A stretch of DNA of 64,000 nt, taken from positions 3,100,001-3,164,000 of the forward strand of contig NZ_CP114039.1 of NCBI RefSeq assembly GCF_026965535.1, in the 5' to 3' direction. Shown here piece after piece: positions 42,628-52,346 of this stretch. A model generated the notes under the pieces. The model saw only the letters and a program-made list of their open reading frames with translations. It did no database searches and was not told where the DNA came from. This stretch comes from Corallococcus sp. NCRR. GTDB taxonomy: Bacteria; Myxococcota; Myxococcia; Myxococcales; Myxococcaceae. Every line of letters starts with the position of its first letter. The stretch's first letter is position 1. Made by a program: the position numbers and the translations under genes.

Positions 42628-43575
42628 TCAGCCCGTCGCCGGCTCCGCGCCCATCAGGCCGCGCACCACCGCGGCCACGGCCAGCGGCGTCGCCACGCGG
42701 TCGTCGCTCAGCGCCGCCAGCGCCCGCGCGAACTGCTCCGCGGAGGAGAAGCGCTGTGACGGGTGCGGCGCGAGCGCCCGGTCCAGCACCAGCGCCAGCG
42801 GATCCGACACCTCCGGCGCCACCATGCGCACGGGCGTCAGCCGCATGCCCCGGATGGAGGCCTCCACCTCCTCGGCCGTCCCTTCCTCATAGGGCGACTC
42901 CAGGGACAGCAGTTCGTACAGCAGCACCGCCGCCGCCCACAGGTCCACCGCCACGGAGACCTCACCGGCCAAGAGCTCCGGCGAGCGGTAGTTCTGCTTG
43001 CCCACCCGCCGCAGGTCCACCTCCAGCCCCGCGCGCGAGCGGGCCACGCCGAAGTCCGCCAGCTTCACCTCTCCGCCGCGCGACAGGAGCACGTTGTGCG
43101 GCGACACATCGCAGTGCACCACCGCCAGCGGCAGGCCCTTGGCGTTGGTGGCCTTGTGCGCGTACCCCAGCGCCTCCAGCACGTGGCGCACCATCATCAC
43201 GGAGATGTCGATGGGCAGCTCGATGCGCCGGCGCCGGCACTGCGCCAGCACGCGCCCCAGGTCCGTGCCGTCCACCAGCTCCAGCGCCAGGTAGGGCCCG
43301 TCCGCCAGCTCGCCGTACTCCCGGAAGCCCACGATGTGCGGATGGTCCAGGCACCGCGCCAGCTCCCCCTCGTGCAGGAGCTGCTCGCGCGCCTCCGCGT
43401 CCCGCAGGCGCTCCGGCCGCACGCGCTTGAGGGCCACCTCCTCGCCCGCATGCGGGCCCTGGAGCATCCGCGCGCGGAACACCTCCGCGTTGCCGCCGCG
43501 CCCCAGCCGCGACAGCAGCTGGAAGCGGCCCAGGTCGCGCGGCCACTCGGGTGTCTTGCCTTCCTCCAACGTCAC
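42628..43575 (-). CDS. Serine/threonine protein kinase
   Basis: The 315-residue cytosolic Hanks-type kinase has no membrane segment. Motifs: glycine loop LGRGGNAEVF, ATP lysine in EVALKRVRPE, catalytic loop VVHCDVSPHNVLL (Asp kept; the usual KPEN replaced by SPHN, common in myxobacterial kinases), metal-binding DFGVAR, and activation segment ending YRSPELLAGE. It starts with GTG, overlapping the stop of the upstream PilZ gene by 4 bases, so the two are translationally coupled and may act in one pathway. The pair is divergent from the CglD-like adhesin gene. Confidence 0.92.
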   Translation of the reverse strand: MTLEEGKTPEWPRDLGRFQLLSRLGRGGNAEVFRARMLQGPHAGEEVALKRVRPERLRDAEAREQLLHEGELARCLDHPHIVGFREYGELADGPYLALELVDGTDLGRVLAQCRRRRIELPIDISVMMVRHVLEALGYAHKATNAKGLPLAVVHCDVSPHNVLLSRGGEVKLADFGVARSRAGLEVDLRRVGKQNYRSPELLAGEVSVAVDLWAAAVLLYELLSLESPYEEGTAEEVEASIRGMRLTPVRMVAPEVSDPLALVLDRALAPHPSQRFSSAEQFARALAALSDDRVATPLAVAAVVRGLMGAEPATG

Positions 43576-44426
43576 GCCTTCTCTCCGGCCAGGCTCGCCA
43601 GGTATCCGTCCAGCGTCGCCGAAAAGGTGGCGTCGTCGCTCAGGAAGGCCAGCCCCACGCCCCCGGTGTATTGCTCGTCCACCACATGCACCACCAGCGC
43701 CTCGCCCTGCAACCGCTGGCCGTTGGGCAGCTTCACGTCCACGGTGACGACGCTGTCCTGGGGCGGGCGGTGCGCCGTGCGCACGAAGAGCCCCCCGTTG
43801 CTGATGTTCAGCGCGTGCTCGCGCACGAAGTCCAGCTCCGTGCGGAACTCCATCTCCAGCTTCACCGCGAAGCGCCGGGCGCGGCGCTGGGTCTCATCAC
43901 CCGCGGGGGCCTGCGCGGAAGGCTCCGACGGCGGTGAGTCCTCGGACGGTCCAGTCCGCGGCGCGTCCGCGCTTCCGGCTCGAGCGGCCAGCGGCGCGGG
44001 CGGTGCCTCGGATGGCGGCGGAGCCTTTGGCTCGGACGGCGCGGGTAGGGGGCCTCGCGCGGCCAGCGCCTCCAGGTGCTGCCGCAGCTCCTGCGCGGCC
44101 TGCGTGCGCTCATTGCCGCCGAAGGGCGTGCCGCCCGCCAGCGTGCGCGAGCGCAGCGCGTCCCGCTCCGCCTTGGGCAGCCGCCACAACTCCACGAACG
44201 TGCCGCCGCTCTTGCGAACCTCTTCGCCCAGCCGCTCCACCGCCGCGCGCGGATAGCCGGGCACCTCCACCTTCACCTCCAGCGCGCCGGCCTCGTCGCG
44301 AAACGCCACCACGAGCTGCATCGACTGCGCGGACGGCAGAAGCGCACTCAGGCCCTCCACGACAGCCGCCGCCTTCTCAGGCGAAGCCGCTTCCCCCCAG
44401 ACCGCCGCGAGACCGAACACAGGCAC
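43572..44426 (-). CDS. PilZ-like domain protein (myxobacterial TIGR02266 type)
   Basis: The 284-residue protein has a helical/beta N-terminal domain (about 1-120, VVEGLSALLPSAQSMQLVVAF), a Pro/Ser/Ala-rich linker (about 125-180) and a C-terminal PilZ-like domain with RRARRFAVKLEMEF, NISNGGLFVRT and GVGLAFLS, as in the TIGR02266 family of M. xanthus. Classical PilZ domains bind cyclic di-GMP through RxxxR and (D/N)xSxxG; RRARR and NISNGG fit those positions, but binding is not proven. GTG start. It is first in a two-gene unit with a kinase. Confidence 0.82.
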   Translation of the reverse strand: MPVFGLAAVWGEAASPEKAAAVVEGLSALLPSAQSMQLVVAFRDEAGALEVKVEVPGYPRAAVERLGEEVRKSGGTFVELWRLPKAERDALRSRTLAGGTPFGGNERTQAAQELRQHLEALAARGPLPAPSEPKAPPPSEAPPAPLAARAGSADAPRTGPSEDSPPSEPSAQAPAGDETQRRARRFAVKLEMEFRTELDFVREHALNISNGGLFVRTAHRPPQDSVVTVDVKLPNGQRLQGEALVVHVVDEQYTGGVGLAFLSDDATFSATLDGYLASLAGEKA

Positions 44427-44621
44427 GGGGCGGACGATAACCGAGCCCTCCTGGCCTCGGTAAAGACAGTGCAGTCGGAAACAGGCGACAGCGGTGAACG
44501 CCGAGTTTACGAATCGTGATTCCGCCTCCGTCCCAGGGCGTACCTACATCGGCATCGGATACGCATCCCTCTATGCTGAGGGTGTTCTCCGTAACCCCCC
44601 TTTCCGGAGTGCTGACCCGTT

Positions 44622-47600
44622 ATGCGCAATTGGATCCGACTCTTCTCCGGCACGCTGCTCGCCGCCACGCTCATGGCGGGCTGCGGCGGCTCTGACCCGG
44701 ACCCTGGCCCTGGCCCTGACCCCACCAACGACGGAGGCCCGGGAAGCGACGCGGGCGTCGACGCGGGCTTCGATGCCGGCTACGTCGAGGACGCGGGCGT
44801 CATCATCGACCCCGACCCGGATCCGGGTGAAGTCCCCGTCGACCCGTATGATCCGAACAACGCGACGAAGGACTCGGACTGCGACGGCCTGACGGACCAG
44901 GAGGAGTTCTCCACGGTCTATGCCGGCGGCCTGAAGACGAACCCGGGCCTGCGCGACACGGACGGCGACGGCATCCGCGACGGCGTGGAGGTGGGCCGTA
45001 CGTCCAGTGTCAGCACGGACCCGAGCTGCAACTTCCGCGGGGACCAGGACCCCACGACGCGCACCTCGCCGGTGAAGGCGGACACGGACGATGACGGCAT
45101 CCCGGACGGCCTGGAGGACGCCAACCGCAACGGCAAGCGCGACCTCACGGAGACGGACCCCAACACGGCGGACTCCGACAATGACGGCATCCCGGACGGC
45201 GTGGAGGACGCGAACAAGAACGGCTCGGTGAGCCCCGGCGAGACGGATCCCCGCCTGCGCGACACGGACGGCGACGGCCTGCCGGACGGCCTGGAGAAGT
45301 CGACGGGCACGGATCCGCTCAAGCCGGACTCGGACGGCGACACCTGCTCGGACGGCGCCGAGGACGTGAACAAGAACGGCAAGGTGGACCCGGGCGAGAC
45401 GGATCCGCGCAAGGCGGACTGCGCCGCGTCCATCCCCGACGCGGACTTCGACGGCATCCCCGACTCCGTTGAAATCGCCACCGGCACCAACCCGAACAAC
45501 GCCGACACGGACGGCGACGGCGTGGCGGACGGCGTGGAGGACACGAACAAGAACGGCCGCGTGGACTCCGGTGAGACCGACCCGCGCCTGACCGACACCG
45601 ACTGCGACGGGCTCCAGGACGGCGCCGGCCGCAACGGCTTCCTCGGCGAGGACCCCAACTCCAACGGCCAGGTGGACCCCGGCGAGACGGACCCCACCAA
45701 CCCGGACACCGACGGCGACGGCCTGCTGGACGGCGTGGAGCGTGGCGTGACCACGGCCGCGGCCCCGCGCAACAACTGCGGCTACGTGGGTGACGCGGAC
45801 CCGGCGACGAAGACGGACGCCACCAAGGCGGACAGCGACGGCGACGGCATCCCCGACGGCGCGGAGGACTCCAACCAGAACGGCAAGGTGGACCCCGGCG
45901 AGCTCAACCCGCTGGACCCCAAGGACGGCGCGGCCTCCACGCCCGCGGGCAAGGCGTGCAGCGTGCAGAACCTGCGCACGGTGACCTTCAAGGAGGACAG
46001 CGGCGCGGACATCCGGCTCGCGCTGCCCAACACCTTCAAGGACGCCAACCTGCTCAACCTGAAGGCCAACGGCCAGACCGTGGGCGTGATGGGCTATGAC
46101 GACACGAAGCAGGTGACGTTCATCGCGTACAAGCGCGGTCAGGTGGGCTCCTCCACCACGCCCTCCTCCGACGAGTCGGGCATCCGCACTGGCACGGCGC
46201 TGCTGTCGCCGGCGGACGTGGAGTTCACGCAGACGTTCACCACCTGGGACGGCTTCCCCGCGGCGGTCTCCCGCTACGCGCTCGCCGGCACGACGGAGCT
46301 GAAGGCGTTCACCAACTCGCTGGCGCGCCAGCTGGTGCCCAACAGCACGGAGACGCTCGGCGGCACGGCGGGCATCAACGGCCCGTTCAAGATCCAGGCG
46401 CAGTACGTGCACCGCTCCAACCAGAGCGTCGTGGTGGTGCTCGCCATCACGCCGGCGGCCCGCTACAACGAGGCGGGCAGCCTCTTCACGACGGCGGACA
46501 CGGCGGGCGGCTCCGCGCTGGCGCAGTTCGGCGACGCGGACGCGGTGCAGTGCGAGGTCTTCACCGGCAACACGGCCGTGGTGGACTTCCTCTTCGTGGT
46601 GGACGACTCCGGCTCCATGGCGTCGTCGCAGACGTCGCTGGCGAACGCGGGCACGGCGGTGGCCAACAAGCTGGGCAACGCGACGCTGGACTGGCGCGTG
46701 TCCATGGTGACCACCAGCTACACGGTGGGCAGCAGCGCCAACCGCAACGTGCTGCGTCCCTTCACCACCAACATCAACCAGTTCAAGGCGTGGCTGACCC
46801 AGAACGCGGTGTGCAACAACAGCGTCTGCGCCGTGAAAGGCGGCACCACCCAGAACCCCACGTACACGCCGCTGCCCAACACCACGTGCACGGCGGACAC
46901 CAACTGCTGGGTGGGCCTGAAGGGCGATGGCAGCGAGCGTCCGTTGGAGGCGGCGCGCAAGGCCATCAACGACATGGCCGCGTCCACGGGCGGCGCGGAG
47001 ACGAAGCTCCGTCCGGGCGCGAAGGTGGTGGTGGTCATCCTCACGGACGTGAAGGACCAGTCCACGGACACGGTGGCCAACTACATCTCGTACTTCCTCA
47101 ACAACGGCACCACGTCCGGCACCACGAGCAACCCCACGGGCCAGCCCATCCAGGTGCACGGCATCATCTGCCCGCCGGACGGCGGCCAGTGCTACTCGGG
47201 TGAGGACAACACGAACCCGCGCCACCTGGACGTCATCCAGGCCACGGGCGGCGTGTCCGGCAGCATCCGGGACAACACCTCCATCACCAACACCATCAAC
47301 GCCATCGTGGACAGCGTCATCGCGTCGGTGGGTTACCGCACGCTCAAGCCGCCGATTGGCGCGTCGCTGAAGGTCGCGGTGGAGGCGGTGGTGGACCCGG
47401 CCGTCTGCCCCAGCACCGGGGACCTGCCGCGCAGCCGCACCAACGGCTTCGACGTGGACGGCATCAACCGCACCGTGTCCTTCTACGGCGCCTGCCGTCC
47501 GAAGGAGTCCGGCAAGACGCAGGCGGCGCTGTCGTACCGCTACTGGATCGACCGCACGGCCAAGCCGGACGGCAACCCGCCGCCCTGCATCTCCGACACG

Positions 47601-48029
47601 CAGTACTACGACTCGAACGATCCGGACTTCTGCAAGGGCAAGCTCGCCTGCAACCGCACCACGGACAAGTGCGAGTGCCCGGCGGACTGCGGTGGCACGG
47701 CCCCCCCGGGCCAGGTGTGCAACACGGACCGCGCGGTGTGTGACTTCACCTGCGCGCCGGACTGCGGCGGCACGTGCGGCACCTTCGAGACGTGCAACAC
47801 GGGCACCTGCTCGTGCAGCTGCGTGCAGTCCGCGTCCTGCGCGGCGGGCTACAAGTTCGACAACAACGCCTGCGGCTGCGTCTGCGACACGGGCGCGCTC
47901 AACTGCGGCAACAGCTCCGCCGCCAACGCGGAACTGTGCGCCTGCGTCTGCAAGCCGGACTGCGGCGGCTGCGCGCCGGGCTTCACCTGCAACGTCAGCG
48001 CGTGCGTCTGCGAGAAGCCCATCGGCTAG
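44622..48029 (+). CDS. cglD: CglD-like gliding-motility lipoprotein with thrombospondin-3-like repeats and VWA domain
   Basis: The 1135-residue lipoprotein (lipobox MAGC, Cys20) has four parts: an Asp/Gly/Pro-rich spacer; about ten Ca-binding thrombospondin-3-like repeats with DTDGDGI/DSDNDGI motifs (about 85-440); a von Willebrand A domain from about 650 with the metal-site motif DDSGSM; and a Cys-rich tail (about 1000-1135). This architecture matches CglD, an outer-membrane lipoprotein of adventurous motility in M. xanthus, which can be supplied between cells by outer membrane exchange. The symbol rests on architecture, not on an alignment. A 5-bp palindrome GAATC-GT-GATTC lies upstream at 44511-44522. 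Confidence 0.8.
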   Translation: MRNWIRLFSGTLLAATLMAGCGGSDPDPGPGPDPTNDGGPGSDAGVDAGFDAGYVEDAGVIIDPDPDPGEVPVDPYDPNNATKDSDCDGLTDQEEFSTVYAGGLKTNPGLRDTDGDGIRDGVEVGRTSSVSTDPSCNFRGDQDPTTRTSPVKADTDDDGIPDGLEDANRNGKRDLTETDPNTADSDNDGIPDGVEDANKNGSVSPGETDPRLRDTDGDGLPDGLEKSTGTDPLKPDSDGDTCSDGAEDVNKNGKVDPGETDPRKADCAASIPDADFDGIPDSVEIATGTNPNNADTDGDGVADGVEDTNKNGRVDSGETDPRLTDTDCDGLQDGAGRNGFLGEDPNSNGQVDPGETDPTNPDTDGDGLLDGVERGVTTAAAPRNNCGYVGDADPATKTDATKADSDGDGIPDGAEDSNQNGKVDPGELNPLDPKDGAASTPAGKACSVQNLRTVTFKEDSGADIRLALPNTFKDANLLNLKANGQTVGVMGYDDTKQVTFIAYKRGQVGSSTTPSSDESGIRTGTALLSPADVEFTQTFTTWDGFPAAVSRYALAGTTELKAFTNSLARQLVPNSTETLGGTAGINGPFKIQAQYVHRSNQSVVVVLAITPAARYNEAGSLFTTADTAGGSALAQFGDADAVQCEVFTGNTAVVDFLFVVDDSGSMASSQTSLANAGTAVANKLGNATLDWRVSMVTTSYTVGSSANRNVLRPFTTNINQFKAWLTQNAVCNNSVCAVKGGTTQNPTYTPLPNTTCTADTNCWVGLKGDGSERPLEAARKAINDMAASTGGAETKLRPGAKVVVVILTDVKDQSTDTVANYISYFLNNGTTSGTTSNPTGQPIQVHGIICPPDGGQCYSGEDNTNPRHLDVIQATGGVSGSIRDNTSITNTINAIVDSVIASVGYRTLKPPIGASLKVAVEAVVDPAVCPSTGDLPRSRTNGFDVDGINRTVSFYGACRPKESGKTQAALSYRYWIDRTAKPDGNPPPCISDTQYYDSNDPDFCKGKLACNRTTDKCECPADCGGTAPPGQVCNTDRAVCDFTCAPDCGGTCGTFETCNTGTCSCSCVQSASCAAGYKFDNNACGCVCDTGALNCGNSSAANAELCACVCKPDCGGCAPGFTCNVSACVCEKPIG

Positions 48030-48044
48030 GCCGTGAATGAAGAC

Positions 48045-48075
48045 GCGCTCCCGGTGCCTCATGGACCGGGAGCGC
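48045..48075. terminator. Hairpin after the CglD-like gene
   Basis: An 11-bp perfect stem (48045-48055 with 48065-48075) and 9-base loop lies 16 bases after the stop codon. There is no T-tract, so it may work with the second hairpin downstream. Confidence 0.5.
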
Positions 48076-48088
48076 GGCGCTCAAATCC

Positions 48089-48146
48089 GAAGCCCCCGCT
48101 CCGCGACACCCTTTCAAAGGGGAAGCGGGCCGGGGGCTTCTTCTTT
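48089..48146. terminator. Second, larger hairpin with T-rich tail
   Basis: GAAGCCCCCG (48089-48098) pairs with CGGGGGCTTC (48131-48140), with further pairing inside including CCCTT/AAGGG. TTCTTT follows on the plus strand. It ends the CglD-like transcript and separates it from the convergent M14 peptidase gene. Confidence 0.7.
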
Positions 48147-48154
48147 CCCCTCGG

Positions 48155-49921
48155 TTACTTCACCGCGGCCAGATTCGGCGGCGCGCTGGCGGCGCGGTAC
48201 ACGGGGTAGAGGCCCAGGCGCTCGTCCCAGGTCGGGTGGCGCTCGGCGAAGAAGCGCAGCCGGGCGCGCGGGTCCTTGGCGAACGCGGGGTCCTTCAGGC
48301 GCTCCTGGAACGCGGCCTTCACGCCCGCGTCCTTCGCCAGCAGCTCGCGGGCCCAGGGCTCCAGCACGTAGTCCTCGATGTATTCCTTCTGCTCGAAGTG
48401 GGCGTTGAAGAAGCCCCACGCCAGCAGCGAGTCCGGCGCCGCGGGCTCGAAGAGGTGCGCCACCAGCTCCACGTTCTTCTGCGCCACCGGCACGTAGAGC
48501 GTCCCCGCGGGCAGGTCCTGCGTGTCCGGCTTCCACTCGCCATTCGCGGTGAGGCCCTGGTGGCCTTCGTTGGAGCGCACCTGGAACTGGAAGTCCTTGG
48601 AGCGGAACGACTCCACCTTCGCCGCGGGCACCGCGCGGGTGATGCGCTGGAACGCGATGCCGTGCGCGGCCAGCTTCGGCGCGACCCACGCGGCGTGCGC
48701 GGCGGACACCAGGTAGCCGCCCTCGGGCAGCTTCACGGTGACGGCGGGCTCCACGTCCGGCAGGTACGGCACCTTCCACGTCTGGGGCTGCGTGTCGTCG
48801 TAGCGGATGTACGGCTGGCCGGAGATGTCCGACGGCATGCGCTCGTAGGCGTAACCCTTGAACGCGATCGCCTCGCGCTTGGACGTGTTCTTCCAGCCGA
48901 GCACCACCTCGCGCACCTGTCCGGCCACGGCCTTCTGGTCCTCCGCCTTCACGGCGGCCAGCAGCGCGGCGCCGTCGCGGGCCACGAGCTTCAAGAGGCC
49001 CTCCAGCACGTCGCGGGTGGCCTTCACGCGCTGCTCATAGTTCTTCCAGGAGTGCGTCTCCACGAGCACGCCGAAGCGGTGGTGGACGGACCAGAAGGCG
49101 TGGCTGAAGCGCGGCGGGGGGACGCCGTAGGCGAAGCCGCTCGTGGGGTCGTCATCCCGGAGGAACGACGGGTAGAAGCGCAGCGGCTGGTGCCCCTGGG
49201 CGGTGAGGCCGGTGAAGAGCTCGTCCACCAGCTTCGTGCCCCGCTCGCGCAAGCCGGGCGGGCCGGACTTCTGCGGCTCCAGGCCCACGGACACGTCGGG
49301 TTCGAACTTCGCGCCGTCCGTGACGTGCAGGTCCACGTAGACGAGCGGGTCCCACGCGTTGAGGTACTTCAGCAGCAGCACCATCTCCGGCGCGTCCGCC
49401 TTCACGTAGTCCCGGTTGAGGTTGAAGTTCTGCGCGGTGACGCGGAAGCCCATCTCCTCCGGGCCCACCTGGTTGGGGCGGTGGTTGGGGTTGAAGCGCT
49501 CATGGCCGTCCACGTTGAAGACGGGGACGAAGACGGCGGTGACGCCCTTGAGCAGGTCCGGCACGGAGGCCCGGTTCTGGAGCGCGTCGCGCAGCAGCCA
49601 GTAGCCGGCGTCCTTGCCGTCGATTTCACCCGCGTGGATGCCGCCCTGGAAGAAGACGACGGGCCGCCCCTTCTTGCGCGCGGCGTCCGCGGTGAGCGTG
49701 CCGTCCTGGCTGACGACGAGCGCCACCAGGGGCCGGCCCTCCGGCGTGGTGCCCAGCGTGTCGCAGCGGGCCTTGCCGGGGAACGCCTTGGGGAAGGCGC
49801 GGCAGAGGCTCTCCGCTTCCGCGTAGCGGCCGGTGCGCTTCCAGCCGCTCTGCTCGGAGACGGTGGTGAGTGGGGGAGGGGCCTGCGTGAGGACCAGGGC
49901 GGCGAGGGTGGGCAGGAGCAT
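48155..49921 (-). CDS. M14-family zinc carboxypeptidase-like protein, exported
   Basis: The 588-residue protein begins with a short hydrophobic signal (MLLPTLAALVLTQAP). The M14 domain (about 20-330) has the zinc ligands H and E in GGIHAGEIDGKDAG, the VPVFNVDGHERFNPNH region, NLNRDYVKAD, a third zinc His in YVDLHVTDG, and a catalytic-type Glu in LVETHSWKNY. A further 250-residue beta-rich domain of unknown role follows. An in-frame extension upstream overlaps the spacer and lacks a signal, so I start at 49921. It lies 31 bases after the MBL-fold gene and may be co-transcribed. Confidence 0.85.
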   Translation of the reverse strand: MLLPTLAALVLTQAPPPLTTVSEQSGWKRTGRYAEAESLCRAFPKAFPGKARCDTLGTTPEGRPLVALVVSQDGTLTADAARKKGRPVVFFQGGIHAGEIDGKDAGYWLLRDALQNRASVPDLLKGVTAVFVPVFNVDGHERFNPNHRPNQVGPEEMGFRVTAQNFNLNRDYVKADAPEMVLLLKYLNAWDPLVYVDLHVTDGAKFEPDVSVGLEPQKSGPPGLRERGTKLVDELFTGLTAQGHQPLRFYPSFLRDDDPTSGFAYGVPPPRFSHAFWSVHHRFGVLVETHSWKNYEQRVKATRDVLEGLLKLVARDGAALLAAVKAEDQKAVAGQVREVVLGWKNTSKREAIAFKGYAYERMPSDISGQPYIRYDDTQPQTWKVPYLPDVEPAVTVKLPEGGYLVSAAHAAWVAPKLAAHGIAFQRITRAVPAAKVESFRSKDFQFQVRSNEGHQGLTANGEWKPDTQDLPAGTLYVPVAQKNVELVAHLFEPAAPDSLLAWGFFNAHFEQKEYIEDYVLEPWARELLAKDAGVKAAFQERLKDPAFAKDPRARLRFFAERHPTWDERLGLYPVYRAASAPPNLAAVK

Positions 49922-49952
49922 GGCCGCTTGAGACCACAAGCTCCGCCAGCGC

Positions 49953-50888
49953 TCAACCGTGCCGCACGGTGTGTGTGCCGCCCACGGGCAGGACGTGTAC
50001 GCGGTCGCGCGGCCAGCCCCGGCGCAGCCACTCGGCATCCAGGCGGACGGGCGGCTCGTCGAGGGGCTCGTCCGTGAGCTTGAAGGTGCCCCAGTGCATG
50101 GCGAAGAAGGCCATCGCGCCCAGGTCCTCGAAGGCCTGCACCGCCTCCTCCGGGTTCATGTGCTGCAACCGCATGAACCACGCGGGGTCGTAGGCGCCAA
50201 TGGGCAAGAGCGCCGCGTCCAGCTTGGGGAAGCGCGCGCCAATCTCCTTGAAGCCCTGGAAGTAGGCGGTGTCGCCGGAGTGGTAGACGCGCGCGCTGGA
50301 GCCCTCCACCACGAAGCCGCCCCAGAGCATCTGGTTGGCGTCGTTGAGGCCGCGGCGGCTCCAGTGCTGGGACGGCACGTAGTGCACGCGCACGGGCCCC
50401 ACCTGCGTGGACTCCCACCAGTCCAGTTCGTGGAAGGGCAGCCCCTGGCCCTGGAACACCGGCGCGTGGCCCAGGCCGGTGACGACGCGGGCGCCCACCT
50501 GCTTGAGCGTGGGCAGGTCCAGGTGGTCGTAGTGGTTGTGGCTCACCAGGCTCGCGTCGATGCGCGGCAGCTTCTCCACCGGCACGCCGGGCGGCACGTT
50601 GCGGCGGATGATGACGTTGATGGCGTCGCGCAGCACCGGGTCGATGAGCAGCGACACGCCGTCCAGTTGCACCAGCCAGCTCGCGTGGCCCAGCCACGTC
50701 AGGCGGGCGCCCTCGCCCGGGGCGGGCGGGGTGGCGAGCACCGCCAGGTCCGGCTCCACGTGCGGCACGACCGCGCGCGCGGGCGCGCTGCGGCGCTTGC
50801 CCGCGAGCTTGTCCGTGACGGCCCACTTGAAGACGCGGGTGAAGGCCTGCGGTCCGCTGCCATCCAGGTTCTTGAAGCGCATCGCCAT
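49953..50888 (-). CDS. MBL-fold metal-dependent hydrolase (NAPE-PLD/UlaG-like)
   Basis: The 311-residue cytosolic metallo-beta-lactamase-fold enzyme has core LTWLGHASWLVQLDGVSLLIDPVL, metal site SHNHYDHLD, GLGHAPVF, VPSQHWSRRG, YHSGDTAYFQGF and a late His in FFAMHWGTFKL. This pattern is closest to N-acyl-phosphatidylethanolamine phospholipase D-like proteins, so a phospholipid or phosphodiester substrate is likely but not certain. The ATG at 50888 has GGGAG upstream. It is divergent from the histidine kinase gene. Confidence 0.85.
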   Translation of the reverse strand: MAMRFKNLDGSGPQAFTRVFKWAVTDKLAGKRRSAPARAVVPHVEPDLAVLATPPAPGEGARLTWLGHASWLVQLDGVSLLIDPVLRDAINVIIRRNVPPGVPVEKLPRIDASLVSHNHYDHLDLPTLKQVGARVVTGLGHAPVFQGQGLPFHELDWWESTQVGPVRVHYVPSQHWSRRGLNDANQMLWGGFVVEGSSARVYHSGDTAYFQGFKEIGARFPKLDAALLPIGAYDPAWFMRLQHMNPEEAVQAFEDLGAMAFFAMHWGTFKLTDEPLDEPPVRLDAEWLRRGWPRDRVHVLPVGGTHTVRHG

Positions 50889-51032
50889 GAGTGGCTCCCG
50901 GCAACGGGTGTCTCCCAAAGGATGGGCCCTCGCCGCCTCGGGTGAGTCATGCTCGGCCGGAGGGGAGGGGCGCAAGGGGAATGCGGCTTGCGACAGCCTG
51001 GGGAGGACAGGCGCCGTATAAGAGGGCTTCCC

Positions 51033-52346
51033 ATGGGACCTGTCTCCGGCACCACGACCCGCAGGGTGTTGCTCGCGTTCGGCGCGCTGGTGGCGCTGTT
51101 CGCGGCGGCGTCGGGCTATGCGCTCGGCCGGCTGGCGGACATCCATGAAGGCACGCGCGCGCTGCGCGAGGTGGGGGGCCGCGCGCGGGAGGCGCGGGAG
51201 CTGGCCACGGCGGTGCGGGACCAGTACGCGCACCTGGCGCACACCATCATCCTGGGCAACGACAGCCACCGGCGCTTCCACACGGAGGCCCGCGCCCGCG
51301 TGGAGGCGCTGACGCGGCGGCTGGCGGAGCACGCGCGCGACGCGGACGAGCGCGCGGCGGTGGCGGACATCCAGGCGTCGGGCGACGCGCTGGACACGCT
51401 CTACCGGGACACGCTGCTGCCCGCGGTGATGGCGAAGGACTCGGCCGCGGTGGAGGCGGCGCATGGGCGCGCGCTGGAGTGGGTGTCGCGCATCCAGGCG
51501 CGGGTGGACGCGCTGACGGCGGACTCGGACGCGTCCATGGACGCCTTCGAGGCACACGTAGGCGCGGTGGAGCGCGACAGCTTCCGCTGGGCGCTGCTGC
51601 TCCTGGGCGGGGCCACGCTGTTCGCGGCCGGGGTGGGCGTGTACATCGGCAACGCGGTGGCGCGGCTCGTCGAGCACGAGAAGCTGGCGGGCATTGGCCG
51701 GCTGGCGGCGGGCGTGGCGCATGAAATCAACAACCCGCTGGGCGTCATCCTCGGGTACGTGCGGCTGTTGCAGCGGCGGGCGGAGGGGCCGCTCGCGGAG
51801 GACCTGCGCGTGGTGGAGGAGGAGGCGGTGCGCTGCCAGGACATCGTGGAGGGGCTGCTGGACCTGGCGCGTCCGGGCCGCGGGCCCCGGGAGCCGGTGG
51901 CGCTGCGCGACGCGTGCGAGGAGGTCGTCTTGCGCCTGCGTGAGGCCACGCGCCTGGGCTCCGTGACGGTGGACGTGCACGGCGAGGGCACCGCGTGGGC
52001 GCAGGCGCCCCGGCTGCGGCAGGTGCTGCTCAACCTGGTGAAGAACGCGGCGGAGGCCGCGGGCGAGGGAGGACGGGTGGAGGTGCGCATCACGGTGGAC
52101 GCGGACGGGAGCGCTCGCGTGGCGGTGTCGGACTCGGGGCCCGGGGTGACGCCGGAGGCGCGGGCCCGGCTGTTCGAGCCCTTCTTCACCACGAAGCCCT
52201 CCGGCACGGGGCTGGGGCTCGCGGTGAGCCAGGCCATCGCGGAGGCGCACGGCGGCCGCATCGACGTGGACACCGGGGCCCTGGGCGGCGCGCGCTTCAC
52301 GCTGTCGCTGCCTCCTCCCTCGCGCGTACAGGAGGCAGCGGCATGA
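51033..52346 (+). CDS. Membrane sensor histidine kinase (NtrB-like)
   Basis: The 437-residue two-transmembrane sensor has a first helix at about 13-33 and a second at about 190-212, enclosing a periplasmic helical domain of about 155 residues (four-helix-bundle type). The kinase core has the H-box LAAGVAHEINNPLGVILGY, N-box LLNLVKNAAEAAG, G1 SDSGPGVTPEA, F-box FEPFFTTK and G2 GTGLGLAVSQ. HEINNP is typical of NtrB-like partners of sigma-54 activators. It overlaps the next gene by 4 bases (ATGA), so the pair is co-translated. Confidence 0.92.
   Translation: MGPVSGTTTRRVLLAFGALVALFAAASGYALGRLADIHEGTRALREVGGRAREARELATAVRDQYAHLAHTIILGNDSHRRFHTEARARVEALTRRLAEHARDADERAAVADIQASGDALDTLYRDTLLPAVMAKDSAAVEAAHGRALEWVSRIQARVDALTADSDASMDAFEAHVGAVERDSFRWALLLLGGATLFAAGVGVYIGNAVARLVEHEKLAGIGRLAAGVAHEINNPLGVILGYVRLLQRRAEGPLAEDLRVVEEEAVRCQDIVEGLLDLARPGRGPREPVALRDACEEVVLRLREATRLGSVTVDVHGEGTAWAQAPRLRQVLLNLVKNAAEAAGEGGRVEVRITVDADGSARVAVSDSGPGVTPEARARLFEPFFTTKPSGTGLGLAVSQAIAEAHGGRIDVDTGALGGARFTLSLPPPSRVQEAAA

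Noticed and set aside
44622-45960. Tandem DNA repeats read as a CRISPR-like or satellite array
   Set aside because: The repeats are codon-level (DxDxDG) within an intact coding frame and vary in length; they are protein repeats.
44571-48062. A 1163-codon open frame antisense to the CglD-like gene
   Set aside because: Its Val/Arg/Ala-rich repeats are the mirror of the Asp/Gly repeats of the real gene; no start signal or recognisable domain.
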